From assembly GCA_905221605.1 (NCBI GenBank), contig CAJNDS010002316.1:1-64000 (forward strand): DNA of 64,000 bases, given 5' to 3'. Both the position numbers and the translations under genes were made by a program. The notes beneath the pieces are model-generated. The model saw only the letters and a list, made by a program, of their open reading frames with translations, ran no database searches and was not told the DNA's origin. Each line of letters begins with the position of its first letter. The stretch's first letter is position 1. Source of the DNA: Symbiodinium natans (taxonomy: Eukaryota > Sar > Dinophyceae > Suessiales > Symbiodiniaceae). Below, one piece after another: positions 62,517 to 64,000 of the stretch.

Positions 62517-64000
62517 CAGTCAGTGCCAGAGGCGGAGTTTGTTAGTTCAACGTCGGATGAGCCCGTGTTGACAGCCGTTCCGCCGCTTGTCGAAACTGGT
62601 TTTGTGGCTCCCGTTATGGTCGGTCAATCTGTGCACAAGGTTGAGCCCCCAGTTTCCGTCACTCCTGTGTCAACCTCTCAGCTGAATTCATGTGTTGCTT
62701 GCGATGACCCTGAAGAGCTTGCTGAGCAACTTCTGCAGGGCCAGCTTATTGAACCTCAGTCTGTGCTCTCCCTTTGGGAACTTCTTCCGCACGAAGCTCC
62801 CCATAAGGCGGCGTCGGGTAGCTCGTTCTTCACTGGCATGTTTCGGAGAGGGGGTGTGCTGGGCCTACGGACCAACGTTTCTCGTTTCCCAAAGGTCACG
62901 CAGGCCCTCTGTGCGTTCGTTAGGCAACGAAAGCCGGCTGCGGTCTTCACTTCTCTGGCCATATTTTGTGACATCCCGACTGAGCCTCACCGTGATGCCC
63001 ACAATGGGCCAACGCCCAATCTGGTTTTCAAGATCTCCGGCTTCACTGGGGGCGGTGTTTGGTGTGAAGGCCCGGGGCAAGACATTCGGCCTGTCCAAGG
63101 CTCTCCGGTCCAGGGTCGTGTGCTCAATTTCGAGGATGGCTGCCTCGAGCTGCCTGCTAAAGACCACTGGCACATGACTGAACCATGGCAGGGCCGCCGT
63201 GTTGTCCTGGTAGCATATGCGTTGCCTCATATGCCATCAGTCAAGCTTGAGGTTCCCCAGGCCCTCCTTGAGCTTGGCTTTGCCCTGCCACCAGCCTTCC
63301 TCCCAGCGCTGTCAGCCGTTCCGGATGTCACGGGCCTCACGCCGGAGCCTGCCCCAGGGCCCGCCCCGTCTGCCAGCGTGGAGTCTTCAAGGCCACCGTT
63401 TATTATTGAGGTCTTCTCCGGTATGTCCAGGCTCTCGGCCTGCCTAAAGCAGCTTGGGTTTGATGCTGTCGCGGTTGACCATAAACGCCTTCCCGGCGCC
63501 ACCTGTCATGTTCATCTTATCGACTTGTCTACGACTGAGGGCGTCGAGTTGGTTCGACGGTGGCTTCTTATGCCTAACTGTGTGGGCATTTGGTTTGCTC
63601 CACCGTGTGGAACGGCCAGCCGTGCGAGGGAAGTTCAAGGTGTTCCTGGACCCCCTCCTCTCCGCTCGGAAAAGTTTCCGAACGGACTACCGCAGCTCAG
63701 TGGGCAAGCCCTCCTCCGAGTCACCTTGGCTAATCAGCTCTACGACTGTGTGTCTGACCTGGTTCTTGGGGCTGCTTCTCGCGACCTTGTCATCGGGGTG
63801 GAGAACCCCCCACAAAGCCTTTACTGGCGCACTTCCATGTTTGCACGAATCGCGCACCTCCTTCAGTTTACTGCATTCCAAAGCTGCGCTTATGGCGGGC
63901 GTCGTCCTAAATGGACGGCTATCGCATACACTCGGGGTGCGTTTGACGGCATATGCAAATCCTGCCCGGGGCACCCTTGCGCCCCACGTCATTTGCCTTG
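62517..64000 (+). CDS. 2OG-Fe(II) oxygenase-like + cytosine-methyltransferase-like ORF (runs off window)
   Basis: About 490 codons open without a stop from the TGA at 62,514 to the window edge. An independent start could be MVGQSVHK (about 62,616), but no strong context marks it. Region 1 (about 62,860-63,240): EPHRDAHNG (HxD at 62,988-62,996), FKISGFTGGGVWCEG, DHWHMTEPWQGRRVVLVAY (distal His 63,171, Arg 63,193-63,198), the HxD...H...R set of 2OG oxygenases such as TET/JBP. Region 2 (from about 63,405): EVFSGMSRL (SAM-binding FSG), FAPPCGTASRAR (63,596-63,629, the PC motif), GVENPP (63,798), resembling C5-methyltransferase motifs I, IV and VI. Dinoflagellate retroelements with cytosine methyltransferases are known; an oxygenase beside one is, to my knowledge, not described. 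Confidence 0.6.

Larger units (their letters stand above)
58646..64000 (+). mobile_element. DIRS-like retroelement with internal inverted segment (right end outside window)
   Basis: With 60,049-61,558 flipped back, the plus strand reads tyrosine recombinase, a ~400-bp spacer, Gag-like protein with a zinc knuckle, then, past one TGA, an oxygenase-like plus methyltransferase-like ORF. A tyrosine recombinase with a Gag and a methyltransferase-like domain is the DIRS pattern. The reverse transcriptase would be expected further right, outside the window. Confidence 0.7.

Overview
The window looks like nuclear DNA of a dinoflagellate, most likely Symbiodiniaceae-like. Four things point there. (1) Arrays of the TTTAGGG telomere unit are scattered through the interior. 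(2) The host-type genes only assemble if short introns (about 57-150 bp) with GC-AG or GA-AG borders are allowed beside GT-AG; these non-canonical donors are characteristic of dinoflagellates. (3) Spacers are long and full of satellites. (4) The retroelements are of dinoflagellate type. No bacterial signal (operons, ribosome binding sites, CRISPR) was seen. Gene names below are inferred from motifs; no search was run.

Layout. 1-3 kb: tandem repeats and a broken BspA-type leucine-rich-repeat gene that carries a telomeric array flanked by an 18-bp target-site duplication. 3.3-5.3 kb (-): RIG-I/Dicer-type helicase with a C-terminal double-stranded-RNA-binding domain. 7.1-10.3 kb (-): multi-exon USP7-type deubiquitinase. 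11-18 kb: microsatellites, an ~80-bp tandem family and telomere-like arrays. 18.9-22.7 kb (-): an apparent fusion gene, adenylate kinase - RING - VWA - Vint. 23.8-24.4 kb (-): an unidentified conserved-looking gene. 26.4-38.3 kb: an accessory island bounded by inverted copies of a satellite element built from 10-11-bp GTAGTGAC-type units. It holds a Crinkler/RHS-type P-loop ATPase-nuclease gene and, just upstream, a decayed partial copy of it.

38.3-45.2 kb: a LINE-type retrotransposon (ORF1 end, AP endonuclease, reverse transcriptase, RNase H and a possible extra polymerase-like palm). Its 1.9-kb endonuclease segment is inverted in place. 45.2-57.1 kb: unidentified plus-strand ORFs, then a 10-kb minus-strand block with a UPF1-like superfamily 1 helicase, alpha/beta-hydrolase-like pieces and unknown ORFs, broken only by single stops and homopolymer frameshifts. 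57-58 kb: degenerate repeats. 58.4-64 kb: a DIRS-like element with a tyrosine recombinase, a Gag-like zinc-knuckle protein, then, after one in-frame TGA, an open frame with a 2OG-Fe(II)-oxygenase-like domain and a cytosine-methyltransferase-like domain that runs off the window. This element also has an internal 1.5-kb segment inverted in place.

The most notable signals are the two frame-exact internal inversions in unrelated retroelements, each at a short inverted repeat (7 bp and 4 bp); the possible combination of a DNA-base oxidase-like domain with a methyltransferase in one mobile element; the four-module kinase-ubiquitin-VWA-Vint fusion; and the telomeric insertion with a target-site duplication.
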